NCBI GenBank assembly: GCA_026129405.1
Contig: JAHCID010000004.1
Span: forward strand, 330,761 to 394,760
Reading direction: 5' to 3'
DNA length: 64,000 nt
From: a bacterium
Lineage (GTDB): Bacteria > Desulfobacterota > Binatia > DP-6
Part shown: positions 9,695-17,920 of the stretch, piece after piece
Numbering within the stretch: position 1 is the stretch's first letter
How the letters are laid out: each line of letters starts with the position of its first letter
Position numbers and translations under genes: made by a program
Notes under the pieces: model-generated
Seen by the model: only the letters and a program-made list of their open reading frames with translations
What the model was told of the DNA's origin: nothing
Databases searched by the model: none

Positions 9695-10732
9695 ATGCGC
9701 GACTTCGCCTGTCCCAACTGCGGCCAGCGCCTGGCCTTCGAGAACTCGGTGTGCCTCGGCTGCGAGAGCCCGATCGGCTTCGACCCCGCCACCCGCGGGT
9801 TCGTCGTCGTCGACGCGGCCGGCGCCACGCGGGACGACCCGCCGCGACGGATGTGCGCCAACCTCGGCGTCGCCGGCTGCAACTGGATCGCGCCCGCCGA
9901 GGCCGCCGGCGGCCTGTGCCGCTCGTGCTCGCTGACGCGCACGCGGCCCGCCGCCGGCGACGCCGCCATGCCGGCCTTCGCCGAGGCCGAGACCGCCAAG
10001 CGCCGCCTGGTCGTCGAGCTCGTCGATCTGGGCCTGCCGATCGACGATCGCACGGTCGATCCCGAGCGCGGCCTCGCGTTCGATCTCCTCTCGAGCACGG
10101 AGGGCACGGTGACGACGGGCCACGCGGACGGCGTCATCACGCTCGACCTCGCCGAGGGCGACGACGTCCACCGCGAGCGGCTGCGCGTCGCGATGGCCGA
10201 GCCGTACCGCACGCTGCTCGGCCACTTCCGCCACGAGATCGGGCACTACTACTGGTTCGTGCTCGTCGACCGGGGCGGCGCGCGGGCCGACTTCGAGGCC
10301 CTCTTCGGGGATGCCGACGCCGACTACCAGGCGGCGCTCGACCGTCACTACGCGGAGGGCGCGCCGGCAGGCTGGGAGGAGCGCTTCGTGTCGGCCTACG
10401 CCACCATGCATCCGGCCGAGGACTGGGCCGAGACCTTCGCGCACTATCTCCACATCCGCGACACGCTCGACACCGCCGCCGCCTTCGGCTTCGCGCCGGC
10501 GGGCGCGACCGCGACCCAGCCGCTCGCGGGCGATCCCGGCTTCGACCGCATGATCGCCCTGTGGCTGCCGCTGGCGTGGGCGCTCAACATGCTGAACCGC
10601 TCCATGGGGCACGCGGACCTCTACCCCTTCGTCCTGCCGCCCGCCGTGCTTGACAAGATGCGGCTCGTCCACCGCCTGGTCGCGACCCGCGAGGCGCCGG
10701 CGGCGGCGAACGCGAGCCCGCCCGCGGCCTGA
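9695..10732 (+). CDS. Zinc-ribbon protein with putative zinc metallopeptidase domain (Peptidase_Mx-like)
   Basis: 345 aa. The N terminus has a zinc ribbon (C6, C9, C20, C23) and a second Cys cluster (C54, C62, C75, C78). A gluzincin-like motif HEIGH (180-184) sits in FRHEIGHYYW, and EDWAETFAHY about 60 residues later supplies the likely third zinc ligand. This arrangement matches the 'putative zinc-binding metallo-peptidase' family (PF15887), whose substrate is unknown. No signal peptide is present. It is transcribed divergently from the CMD operon across a 111-base gap. The SDR gene starts 43 bases downstream. Confidence 0.88.
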   Translation: MRDFACPNCGQRLAFENSVCLGCESPIGFDPATRGFVVVDAAGATRDDPPRRMCANLGVAGCNWIAPAEAAGGLCRSCSLTRTRPAAGDAAMPAFAEAETAKRRLVVELVDLGLPIDDRTVDPERGLAFDLLSSTEGTVTTGHADGVITLDLAEGDDVHRERLRVAMAEPYRTLLGHFRHEIGHYYWFVLVDRGGARADFEALFGDADADYQAALDRHYAEGAPAGWEERFVSAYATMHPAEDWAETFAHYLHIRDTLDTAAAFGFAPAGATATQPLAGDPGFDRMIALWLPLAWALNMLNRSMGHADLYPFVLPPAVLDKMRLVHRLVATREAPAAANASPPAA

Positions 10733-10775
10733 CGTCGCCTTGCGCCGCGGCGCGCCGGCCCGCTACTGCGGGCGC

Positions 10776-11579
10776 GTGCCGCCGTCGTCGCCCGCCGTGC
10801 TCGTCACCGGCGCCTCCTCTGGGATCGGCGCCGCCACGGCGGCGCTGCTCGCGGCCCGCGGCTTCCGCGTCTGGGGCACGAGCCGGCGGCCGCCCGCCGA
10901 CGCGGGGCCGATCCGCTGGGTGGCGATGGACGTGTGCGACGAGGCCGCGGCCCGGGCCGGCGTCGCGCGCGTCGCCGACGAGGCGGGCGGCACGCTCGAC
11001 GGGCTCGTCTGCAACGCGGGGATGGGCATCTTCGGCAGCGTCGAGGAGGTCTCGCTCGTGCGGGCCCACGCGCAGTTCGAGACCAACGTCTTCGGCACGC
11101 TCGCGCCGCTGCGCGCCGCCCTGCCGGGCATGCGGCGCCGTGGGGCCGGGCGGATCGTCGTCGTGGGCTCGCTCGCGGGCCGCGCGCCGATCCCGTTCCA
11201 GGCCCACTACTCGGCGACCAAGGCGGCGCTCGACGCATTCGTCCTGGCGCTGCGGGTCGAGCTGGCGCCGACCGGTGTCTCGGTGTCGCTCGTCGAGCCG
11301 GGCGACATCCGCACGGCGTTCAACGACGCGACCGACTGGGGCGAGCCGTCCGTCGCCTACGCCGAGCGGCAGCGGGCCTGCGAGGCGGTGATCCGGGCGT
11401 CGCTCGAGGCCGCGCCGGGTCCCGAGGTCGTGGCGGCGGCCGTGCTGCGCGCGCTCACCGCACGCCGGCCGCGCGTGCGCTATCCGGTCGGGCCGGCGTC
11501 GCGTCTCGTGCCGCTCGTGCGCCGGCTGCTGCCCGACGCGCTCGCGCTACGCATCCTGCGGGCGCACTTCCGGGTCTGA
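10776..11579 (+). CDS. SDR family NAD(P)-dependent oxidoreductase
   Basis: 267 aa from a GTG at 10776, which places the nucleotide-binding motif at the expected position (VLVTGASSGIG, residues 8-18). Upstream in-frame codons encode an Arg-rich shadow of the previous gene and were dropped. Other short-chain dehydrogenase hallmarks are CNAGMGIFG, the catalytic Ser in VVGSLAG, and YSATK. The cofactor loop GTSRRPP with basic residues after beta 2 suggests NADP(H). The product is not identifiable; lipid or hydroxysteroid oxidoreductases look similar. Confidence 0.9.
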   Translation: MPPSSPAVLVTGASSGIGAATAALLAARGFRVWGTSRRPPADAGPIRWVAMDVCDEAAARAGVARVADEAGGTLDGLVCNAGMGIFGSVEEVSLVRAHAQFETNVFGTLAPLRAALPGMRRRGAGRIVVVGSLAGRAPIPFQAHYSATKAALDAFVLALRVELAPTGVSVSLVEPGDIRTAFNDATDWGEPSVAYAERQRACEAVIRASLEAAPGPEVVAAAVLRALTARRPRVRYPVGPASRLVPLVRRLLPDALALRILRAHFRV

Positions 11580-11645
11580 GCGGACCGTGCTACGGGGCCG
11601 GAACGCGCTGGCGCTCGCCGGCATGAGCGGTGCGAGGAGGAGACG

Positions 11646-12092
11646 ATGGAGCGAAGCCTGAACCGACGCGAGGTGCTGGCCGGGGCGGGAGCCCTGATGG
11701 TCGCGGGAGCCCCGGAGATCGTGCTGGCCAAGGACGAGGCGCCGGCGACGCCGCCCGCGAAGGCCAACGCCGCGCTGATCGCGGCCTCGCTCGCCTGCGT
11801 CGAGGCCGGCGACGCCTGCGTCGCCCACTGCCTCATGGAGTTCAAGCGGGGCGACACCATGCTCGCCGACTGCGCCGCCAGCGTCGAGCGCATGCTCGCC
11901 GTCTGCAACGCGACGGCGCGCCTCGCCGCCCTGGGCTCGACGCATCTCGCGGCCTTCGTCGCGGTGTGCGCCGACGTCTGCCGCGATTGCGAGGCCGAGT
12001 GCCGCAAGCACGCCTCGCATCACGCCGTGTGCAAGACGTGCGCGGACGCCTGCGCCGGCTTCATCGCCGCCGCCAAGCCGACGCCGGCCTGA
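11646..12092 (+). CDS. Tat-exported four-helix-bundle copper storage protein (Csp1-like)
   Basis: 148 aa. The N terminus is a twin-arginine signal (NRREVLAGAGALMVAGAP). The mature part has 12 Cys in helical spacing: CVEAGDACVAHC, then DC, VC, and CADVCRDCEAEC followed by CKTCADAC. This matches the four-helix bundle Csp family, in which Cys lining the bundle core bind many Cu(I) ions. Tat export points to the Csp1 branch rather than cytosolic Csp3. A gaggag ribosome site precedes the ATG. No other copper gene is adjacent, so it appears monocistronic. Confidence 0.85.
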   Translation: MERSLNRREVLAGAGALMVAGAPEIVLAKDEAPATPPAKANAALIAASLACVEAGDACVAHCLMEFKRGDTMLADCAASVERMLAVCNATARLAALGSTHLAAFVAVCADVCRDCEAECRKHASHHAVCKTCADACAGFIAAAKPTPA

Positions 12093-12107
12093 AGGCACGC
12101 CGGCGGC

Positions 12108-13439
12108 TCAGGCGCCGGGACGTTGCGGCGCCCGCGCGCGCTGCCGTACCACCCGGTCGACGCGCTCGTCGAGCATCCCGAAGACGCCGACGAGCGTCCG
12201 CACGACGAGCCGTCGCAGCAGCCCGCTCGGCGGCAACGGCACCTTGCGGTGCGCCCACAGCGCCGCACCCGGTCCCGGGCGCCCGGCCATGAGGTCCGCG
12301 AGCATCGTGCCCGCGTAGCTCGCGAGCGCGATGCCGTGGCCGGCGTAGGCCGCCGAGTACCACAGGTTGCCGGCGCGGCCCGTGCGCCCGATCGCCGGCA
12401 GGAAGTCGAGCGCGAAGCCGAGCGGCCCGCCCCAGCGCGCGACGACGGGCACCTCGGAGAGCGTCGGGAAGCGCTCGCGGAAGGCGCGCTCGATCTCGGC
12501 GTCGATGGCCGCAGCGTCGGCGGGGTCGTGGCCGGCGGCGGCCGCACGCACGGTCTTCGAGCCGCCGACGATGGCGCCGTCGGCGGTGAGCCGATAGCTC
12601 TCCAGCATCTCGTGCGCCGTGTAGATGCCCTCGCGGCCCGACCAGCCGATGCTCGCCCGCTGCGCCGGCCCGAGCGGCGCGGTGCGGAAGAGACGCACGT
12701 GGATCGGCATCACGAGGTGATGCAGGCGGCCGAGCGTCGGCGTCCAGGCGTTCGTCGCCAGTACGACGTCGCGCGCGCGCAGGCGGCCGCCGGGCGTCGT
12801 CACCACCGCCGGACGGTCGTCGCCGATGGCGGTGACGGGTGAGCCCTCGTGCAGGACGACGCCGGCGTCGAGCGCCGCCTGCCGCAGCCCGAGCACGTAG
12901 CGGCCCGGGTCGAGGATGCCGCCGCGCTTCCAGAGCAGGCCGCGCGTGAAGGCGGGGGGCAGGTCGCGTGCCCGCATCGCCGCTAGCTCGAGCAGCTCGG
13001 CGTCGAGCCCGAGGGTGGCAGCGGCGCGTGCGGCCTTGTCGAGGACGCCGTGCTGGGCCGGGTCGACGGCGGCCATGACGTTGCCGACGGGCTCGTAGTC
13101 GCAGGCGATGGCGTGGGTCGCGATGAGCCCCTCGACGTGGGCGATGGCCGTCTCGACGAGGCCGACCAGCGCTCGGCCGCGGGTGCGGCCGAACAGCGTG
13201 GCGAGCGTCGGCAGGTCCTTGCCGATGACCGGCGTCAGGTGGCCGGCGTTGCGACCGCTGGCGCCGAAGCCCGCGTGCGTCGACTCGAGCACCGTCACGC
13301 CGCGGCCCGCGGCGCGCAGCGCGAGGGCGGTGGAGAGGCCCGTGAAGCCGGCGCCGACGACGACCACGTCGGCGTCGCCGTCGCCGACGAGCGGCGGCGC
13401 CGGCGGCGGGAGCGTCTGCAGCCAGGGGCTCGCGGGCAC
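12108..13439 (-). CDS. FAD-dependent amine oxidoreductase (DAO family, PuuB/OrdL-like)
   Basis: 443 aa. An N-terminal Rossmann FAD site (VVVGAGFTGLSTAL) is followed by FGASGRNAGHLTPVIG, the signature of gamma-glutamylputrescine oxidase and related D-amino-acid-oxidase-fold enzymes. The C-terminal block RWGGPLGFALDFLPAIGRT and YAGHGIALASYAG completes the domain. It oxidises a primary or secondary amine by family; the substrate is unknown. It is convergent with the copper protein gene (15-base gap) and divergent from the acyl-CoA dehydrogenase gene across ~90 bases that would hold both promoters. Confidence 0.88.
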   Translation of the reverse strand: MPASPWLQTLPPPAPPLVGDGDADVVVVGAGFTGLSTALALRAAGRGVTVLESTHAGFGASGRNAGHLTPVIGKDLPTLATLFGRTRGRALVGLVETAIAHVEGLIATHAIACDYEPVGNVMAAVDPAQHGVLDKAARAAATLGLDAELLELAAMRARDLPPAFTRGLLWKRGGILDPGRYVLGLRQAALDAGVVLHEGSPVTAIGDDRPAVVTTPGGRLRARDVVLATNAWTPTLGRLHHLVMPIHVRLFRTAPLGPAQRASIGWSGREGIYTAHEMLESYRLTADGAIVGGSKTVRAAAAGHDPADAAAIDAEIERAFRERFPTLSEVPVVARWGGPLGFALDFLPAIGRTGRAGNLWYSAAYAGHGIALASYAGTMLADLMAGRPGPGAALWAHRKVPLPPSGLLRRLVVRTLVGVFGMLDERVDRVVRQRARAPQRPGA

Positions 13440-13525
13440 GGGTTTTCATCGCGCGCGAGAGCAATGCTGGCAAGCCGCGCGTGCCTTGCTGCGGCCGCGC
13501 GCGGTACGGTACGTCTGCCGGCCGG

Positions 13526-14704
13526 ATGTTCGAGCTCGAGTTCACGCCGGCCGAAGAGGCGTTTCGCCGCGAGCTGCGCGACTTCCTCGCGCAGCACCTG
13601 CCGGCGGAGCGGCCGCCCGAGGACGAGGAGGCCCGGCGCGAGTACCAGCGACGCTGGCAGCAGACGCTCGCCGGCGGCGGCTGGGTCGGCATCCAATGGC
13701 CGCGCGAGCACGGCGGCCGCGCCGCGTCGCTGAACGAGCAGATCATCTTCACCGAGGAGATGGCGCGGGTCCGCGCGCCGGAGATCCTCGACGCCGTCGC
13801 CGTGAACATCGTCGGGTCCGTGCTGCTGCACGCCGGGACCGATGCGCAGAAGCGCCGCTTCCTGCCGCGCATCCTGCCGGCCGACGAGGTGTGGTGTCTC
13901 GGCTTCTCGGAGCCCAACGCCGGCAGCGATCTCGCCTCGCTGCGCTGCCGCGCCGTGCGCGACGGCGACGAGTGGGTCGTCAGCGGCCAGAAGGTGTGGT
14001 CGAGCAAGGCGCACTTCGCCGACTGGCTGCTGCTGCTCGTGCGCACCGATCCCGACGTGCCGCGGCACAAGGGCATCACCTGTCTCGTCGTCGACATGCA
14101 CGCGCCCGGCGTCACCTGGCGGCCGCTGGTGCAGATCAGCGGCCGGCGCGAGTTCAACGAGGTGTTCCTGGAAGAGGTGCGGGTCCCGGTCGCCGACACC
14201 GTCGGCGCGGTGAACGCGGGCTGGCCGCTGATCCGCGCGGCGCTGGCGCACGAGCGCGGCACGCTGTGGGCGTTCGATTTCAAGATCCGCCTGCAGAACG
14301 GCGCGCGTGCGCTCTGCGACCTCTATCGCCGCGCCGCCGCCGGCGACGGCGGCCGCACCGACCTCGCGGCGCTGCGCGGGCAGGTGGCGCAGGCGTGGAT
14401 CGAGTCGCAGGTGTTCGCGGCGCACACGCTGCGCCTCCTGCCGAAGCTGCACGCCGGCGACGCCGGGGCCGACGCCGCACTGCAGAAGCTCTTCGGCAGC
14501 GAGGTGCAGCAGCGTGCCTGCGAGCTGGCGATGCAGCTCGAAGGCCCGTGGGCGCAGCTCGGCGTCGGCGAGGCGCAGGCCCTCGACGCCGGCGAGCCCC
14601 AGGAGCGCTACCTCTACTCGCGCTCGGTGACGATCTCGTCGGGCACCTCCGAGGTGCTGCGCGGCCTCATCGCGCAGCAGGCGCTCGGGCTGCCGCGCGG
14701 CTGA
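13526..14704 (+). CDS. Acyl-CoA dehydrogenase family protein
   Basis: 392 aa from MFELEFTPAEEAF, the typical start of the N-terminal helical domain; 15 residues upstream are discarded. The family motifs are WCLGFSEPNAGSDLASL (flavin and substrate contact), WVVSGQKVWSSKAH, and a C-terminal SSGTSEVLRGLIAQQALGLP that closes the FAD site. It is an FAD enzyme oxidising an acyl-CoA at alpha-beta. The C-terminal layout resembles the FadE branch acting on steroid or terpenoid CoA esters, but the substrate is undetermined. It converges on the NRDE gene through a short hairpin. Confidence 0.92.
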   Translation: MFELEFTPAEEAFRRELRDFLAQHLPAERPPEDEEARREYQRRWQQTLAGGGWVGIQWPREHGGRAASLNEQIIFTEEMARVRAPEILDAVAVNIVGSVLLHAGTDAQKRRFLPRILPADEVWCLGFSEPNAGSDLASLRCRAVRDGDEWVVSGQKVWSSKAHFADWLLLLVRTDPDVPRHKGITCLVVDMHAPGVTWRPLVQISGRREFNEVFLEEVRVPVADTVGAVNAGWPLIRAALAHERGTLWAFDFKIRLQNGARALCDLYRRAAAGDGGRTDLAALRGQVAQAWIESQVFAAHTLRLLPKLHAGDAGADAALQKLFGSEVQQRACELAMQLEGPWAQLGVGEAQALDAGEPQERYLYSRSVTISSGTSEVLRGLIAQQALGLPRG

Positions 14705-14721
14705 GCCGCGCTCAGCGCGGC
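14705..14721. terminator. Compact hairpin between convergent genes, loop formed by a stop codon
   Basis: gccgcgc (14705-14711) and gcgcggc (14715-14721) are exact complements with loop tca. The loop is the reverse complement of the TGA stop of the minus-strand NRDE gene, and the plus-strand stop ends at 14704. It is a candidate bidirectional terminator. Confidence 0.45.
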
Positions 14722-15398
14722 GTGGCGGCGCGCGCGGCGGCCGTGAGGTCGACCGTCGGCGTCGTGCAGGGCTGGCCGGGGCGGTGCCAGTAGCGCAGCA
14801 CGTCGCGCTCGCGCCCGAGCGCCAGCACCGTCGACGAGACGGTGCCGTAGGCACGGCCGTGGTGGCAGAGCCCGTTCGTCCCGCCCGCGGTGCCGTGGTC
14901 GCACAAGAGCGGGAAGTCGGCCGGGGCGTCGTCGTCGAGCAGCAGGCGCACGCGGGCGCCGCGCGGCGTCGCCTCGTGGCCGAACGGCTCGTTGACGATC
15001 GCGTGCGCGCCCGGGCCGAGCAGCACGGGGCCGAGCACGCGGCCGCCGCCGAGGTGGGTGACGACGCGGGCGCCGTCTTCGTCGACGATCAGCAGGTTGA
15101 AGGCGTTCCACGCGTCGAGTCGATCGGGCAGCCGGCCGGCGAGCGCGAGCAGCGGCAGCTCGCCGCGGCTCCGTGCGCCCGCGTCGCGCGGCGCCTCGGC
15201 GACGTTGGTCAGCGCAGCGAGCCGCCCGTTCCCGACCGCGAGCCAGGTGCCGCCCGCGCGCCGGTCGCGACCGGCGAAGATGCCCGGGGCGACGGGCATG
15301 GGATCGTCGGCGGCGCGGTCGCGGAACTCGTCGCGGTTGGCGGCGAGGCGCACGGGCTCGGCGGCCTCGGGATCGAGCCGCAGGACGATCGTACACAT
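14712..15398 (-). CDS. NRDE family protein (TANGO2-like)
   Basis: 228 aa. The protein starts MCTIVLRLDP with Cys2, and carries the eponymous NRDE at residues 21-24 in LAANRDEF. Further family features are GGTWLAVGNGRLAALTNV and the AFNLLIVD segment. NRDE/TANGO2 proteins resemble N-terminal-nucleophile hydrolases, with Cys2 as the possible nucleophile; the biochemical role is debated (haem or lipid handling in eukaryotes). The ATG lies 5 bases after the stop of the luciferase-like gene, so the two form an operon. Confidence 0.92.
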   Translation of the reverse strand: MCTIVLRLDPEAAEPVRLAANRDEFRDRAADDPMPVAPGIFAGRDRRAGGTWLAVGNGRLAALTNVAEAPRDAGARSRGELPLLALAGRLPDRLDAWNAFNLLIVDEDGARVVTHLGGGRVLGPVLLGPGAHAIVNEPFGHEATPRGARVRLLLDDDAPADFPLLCDHGTAGGTNGLCHHGRAYGTVSSTVLALGRERDVLRYWHRPGQPCTTPTVDLTAAARAATPR

Positions 15399-15403
15399 GC
15401 GGC

Positions 15404-16339
15404 TCAGGCGGCGCGGACGGCGCCGTGCACGCGCGGCAGCACCTCGGCGATGAGCCGCTCGGTCTGATCGAGGACGTCGGCCTCGCCGAGCGCGATCGGA
15501 CGCAGCACGAATTTCGAGACCCCGACCCGCACGAACTCGTCGATGCGCGCGAGGATCTCGGCCGCACCGCCGACCGCGACGTGGCGCGACGCATCGCTCG
15601 TCTGCGCCAGCGCGGCGAGCACCTGGCCGGTGCGCTGCACGAGCGGCTCGTCGGTCGCGCCGAAGCGGAAGCCGAACGCGGCCCCGTAGTGGTCGTCGTC
15701 GATGGGCCGTCCCGCGGCGGCCGACGCCTCGCGGATGGCGGCCACGACCGGGCCGGCCTGCTCGGGCGACTCGACGCCGCCGAGCCAGCCGGTGCCGAGG
15801 CGCGCGGTGCGCCGGATGGCGTTCCGGCTGCGGCCGCCGATCCACAGCGGCAGCGGCTGCTGGATCGGCAGCGGGGCGATGCGCACGTCGGTGTAGCGGT
15901 AGTGTGCGCCATGGGCGGTGACGCGCTCGCCGGCCCAGAGATGCGCCATGATGCCGAGCGCCTCGTCGACCATCGCGCCGCTGCCCTTGGGATCGCGCCC
16001 CGTCGCCGCCCACTCGGGCGCGATCGCGGGACCGACGCCGAAGGCGGGCAGCAGCCGCCCGCGCGAGAGCCAGTCGATGGTCGCGCACTCCTTCGCCAGC
16101 ACCAGCGGATCGCGGAAGGTGACGACCACGACGTTCATGCCGAACTTGAGGCGGTCGGTGCCGCCGGCGAGCGCGGCCATGACGCTCATCGGCTCGAGCT
16201 GGGGCTGCGACGACACCAGCCGGTCGGTCTGCCAGAGCGAGTCGATGCCGCCCGCCTCGCAGCGCTCCACGAAGCGCCAGAAGCCGCGCGCGTCCTCGAA
16301 GGGCGTCTGCGCGACGCCGAGCCCGATGCGGACCTTCAT
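15404..16339 (-). CDS. LLM class (luciferase-like) flavin/F420-dependent oxidoreductase
   Basis: 311 aa. The protein begins MKVRIGLGVAQTPFEDARGF and has the TIM-barrel segments SLWQTDRL, FGMNVVVVTFRDPLVLAKE, IDWLSRGRLLPAFGVG and PLWIGGRSRNAIRRTARLG characteristic of luciferase-like monooxygenases and F420-dependent dehydrogenases. The family is common in lineages that use F420; flavin versus F420 cannot be decided from motifs alone. It is followed by the NRDE gene after 5 bases, a link I cannot interpret functionally. Confidence 0.9.
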   Translation of the reverse strand: MKVRIGLGVAQTPFEDARGFWRFVERCEAGGIDSLWQTDRLVSSQPQLEPMSVMAALAGGTDRLKFGMNVVVVTFRDPLVLAKECATIDWLSRGRLLPAFGVGPAIAPEWAATGRDPKGSGAMVDEALGIMAHLWAGERVTAHGAHYRYTDVRIAPLPIQQPLPLWIGGRSRNAIRRTARLGTGWLGGVESPEQAGPVVAAIREASAAAGRPIDDDHYGAAFGFRFGATDEPLVQRTGQVLAALAQTSDASRHVAVGGAAEILARIDEFVRVGVSKFVLRPIALGEADVLDQTERLIAEVLPRVHGAVRAA

Positions 16340-16384
16340 GCGCTCCGGCTTAGCCCCGCCGCTCGCGCCGAGTCCACCGCGGCG

Positions 16385-17290
16385 TCAGCGCGGCACGGGA
16401 AGGGCGCAGGCGACGCACGTACGGGCGGCGTCGAGGGCCGCGCCGATGGCGGCGAGACACGACCCGCTGAGGATGCGCGTCACCTGCGCGTCGGCGCGCA
16501 GCAGGAGGCGATCCGCACGCCGGGTGAGGCGTGCCTGGCGTCGCGGCCGTGCGGCCGTCGTGGCCCGCTCGAGCAGGATACGGGCGCGCGTGAGCTTGCG
16601 TTGCACGCGACGCGGCAGCGGCTCGCAGAGCGCGAGCAGCTCCGCAGCGGTGGGGATGCAGCGCCGGGGATCGCAGGTGTCGCTGTCACCGCAGGCGCCC
16701 GGGGCGCCGGCGGCCGAGTCGTAGAGCGGCCCGCCGTCGCCGCAGGTGCCGCCCGGCCGCCGGTCGTGTCGCACGCAGACGCTGACCGCGCCGGTGCAGG
16801 CTGCGCCGAGCGGGTCCGTGGCGACGAACGCGACGTGGTAGACGCGGCCGTCGCCGGAGCCCTGGCGTTCGGCGCGCAGCCGTACGACGTCGCCGCCGAG
16901 CCCGATCGCGTCCGGGCAGGTGGCCCCGTCCCCGGTGTCGTCGACCGGCTCGTCCTGCGCCACGGCGGTGATCGCCAGCAGGAGGGGATCGCCGTCGGGG
17001 TCGGTCACGCCGGCGATCGACACCGGCACCAGGCGGTGATTCGGCGGCCAGAGGTCCTGGACGTCGGCGAAGGCGCGGTCGCAGAGGGGCGGCAGGTTCT
17101 CCCGCTGGCAGAGCGGCGAGCAGCCGTCGCCGGGCAGGACGTTGCCGTCGTCGCAGGTCTCGGGCGGCGTCGGCACGCCGTCACCGCACACCTGCGCCGA
17201 GGCGGAGAGCGCTCCGAGGAGCAGGACGGCGAGTGCGGTGCCGGCCGCGGACGCGATGCGGTGGCCTCGGGTGTCGGGGGCGGCGAGCAT
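16385..17290 (-). CDS. Secreted Cys-rich protein with Myxococcus-type Cys-rich repeat
   Basis: 301 aa. It has a signal peptide ending LLLGALSASA; an ATG at 17329 would add 13 residues before it. The mature protein opens with CGDGVPTPPETCDDGN and GDGCSPLC, the Myxococcus Cys-rich (DUF4215-like) repeat. Next is LWPPNHRLVPVSIAGV and DPDGDPLLLAITAV, a beta-rich domain seen repeatedly in secreted deltaproteobacterial proteins. The C terminus (about 235-301) is a Lys/Arg/Ala-rich helical tail ending in Cys. No enzyme motif is seen. It is probably extracellular; function unknown. Confidence 0.85.
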   Translation of the reverse strand: MLAAPDTRGHRIASAAGTALAVLLLGALSASAQVCGDGVPTPPETCDDGNVLPGDGCSPLCQRENLPPLCDRAFADVQDLWPPNHRLVPVSIAGVTDPDGDPLLLAITAVAQDEPVDDTGDGATCPDAIGLGGDVVRLRAERQGSGDGRVYHVAFVATDPLGAACTGAVSVCVRHDRRPGGTCGDGGPLYDSAAGAPGACGDSDTCDPRRCIPTAAELLALCEPLPRRVQRKLTRARILLERATTAARPRRQARLTRRADRLLLRADAQVTRILSGSCLAAIGAALDAARTCVACALPVPR

Positions 17291-17407
17291 CGCCGCTGAA
17301 AGCGAGCTGCGTGCCAGGCGGGCCTCCATTCCGCGTCGTGCCGAACGGGGGGCGCGCGCGCGTTTGTACAACTTTCCGCATCGTCTGCGGCCTGCCAGAC
17401 TGCGCGC

Positions 17408-17908
17408 ATGCTCCAGTCGGCGCTGGTCGCCACGCCGCTCGGCGACGTCCGTGTGGTCACCCGCGACGGCGCCGTCTGCGCGCTCGCGTTCGCGGACGCC
17501 TTCGCCAGGCCGGCGCGGACCCTGCATCGCCGGTTCGGCGACGCCGGCGGAGCCGACGGGGCGGCGGCCCGCGCCGCCGCCCGGCGGGTCGCGGCCTACT
17601 TCGCGGGCGAGCCCGACGCCCTCGCCGCGCTGACGCTGGCGCCGGGCGGGACCCCGTTTCAGCAGCGGGTGTGGGCCGCGGTACGCGCGATCCCGGCCGG
17701 CGCGACCGTCACCTACGGCGAGCTGGCCCGGCGCGCCGGCGTTCCGGGGGCGGTGCGCGCGGTCGGCAGCGCGAACGGCGCCAACCCGATCTGGCTCGCC
17801 ATCCCGTGCCACCGCGTGCTCGGCAGCGACGGGACGCTCACCGGCTACGGCGGGGGCCTCGCGCGCAAACGCTGGCTTCTCGTGCACGAAGGGGCCTACC
17901 TGCGCTAA
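17408..17908 (+). CDS. ogt: Methylated-DNA--protein-cysteine methyltransferase
   Basis: 166 aa, the normal length for Ogt-type suicide methyltransferases. The DNA-binding and active-site domain is intact: FQQRVWAAVRAIPAGATVTY, GELARRAGVPGAVRAVG, then the acceptor Cys134 in IPCHRVLGSDG, and GYGGGLARKRWLL. It removes O6-alkylguanine and O4-alkylthymine lesions by transferring the alkyl group to Cys134. The N-terminal domain lacks the Ada zinc site. A PaaK-like relic protein starts 12 bases downstream, possibly co-transcribed. Confidence 0.95.
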   Translation: MLQSALVATPLGDVRVVTRDGAVCALAFADAFARPARTLHRRFGDAGGADGAAARAAARRVAAYFAGEPDALAALTLAPGGTPFQQRVWAAVRAIPAGATVTYGELARRAGVPGAVRAVGSANGANPIWLAIPCHRVLGSDGTLTGYGGGLARKRWLLVHEGAYLR

Positions 17909-17920
17909 GAGCCCGAGCCC

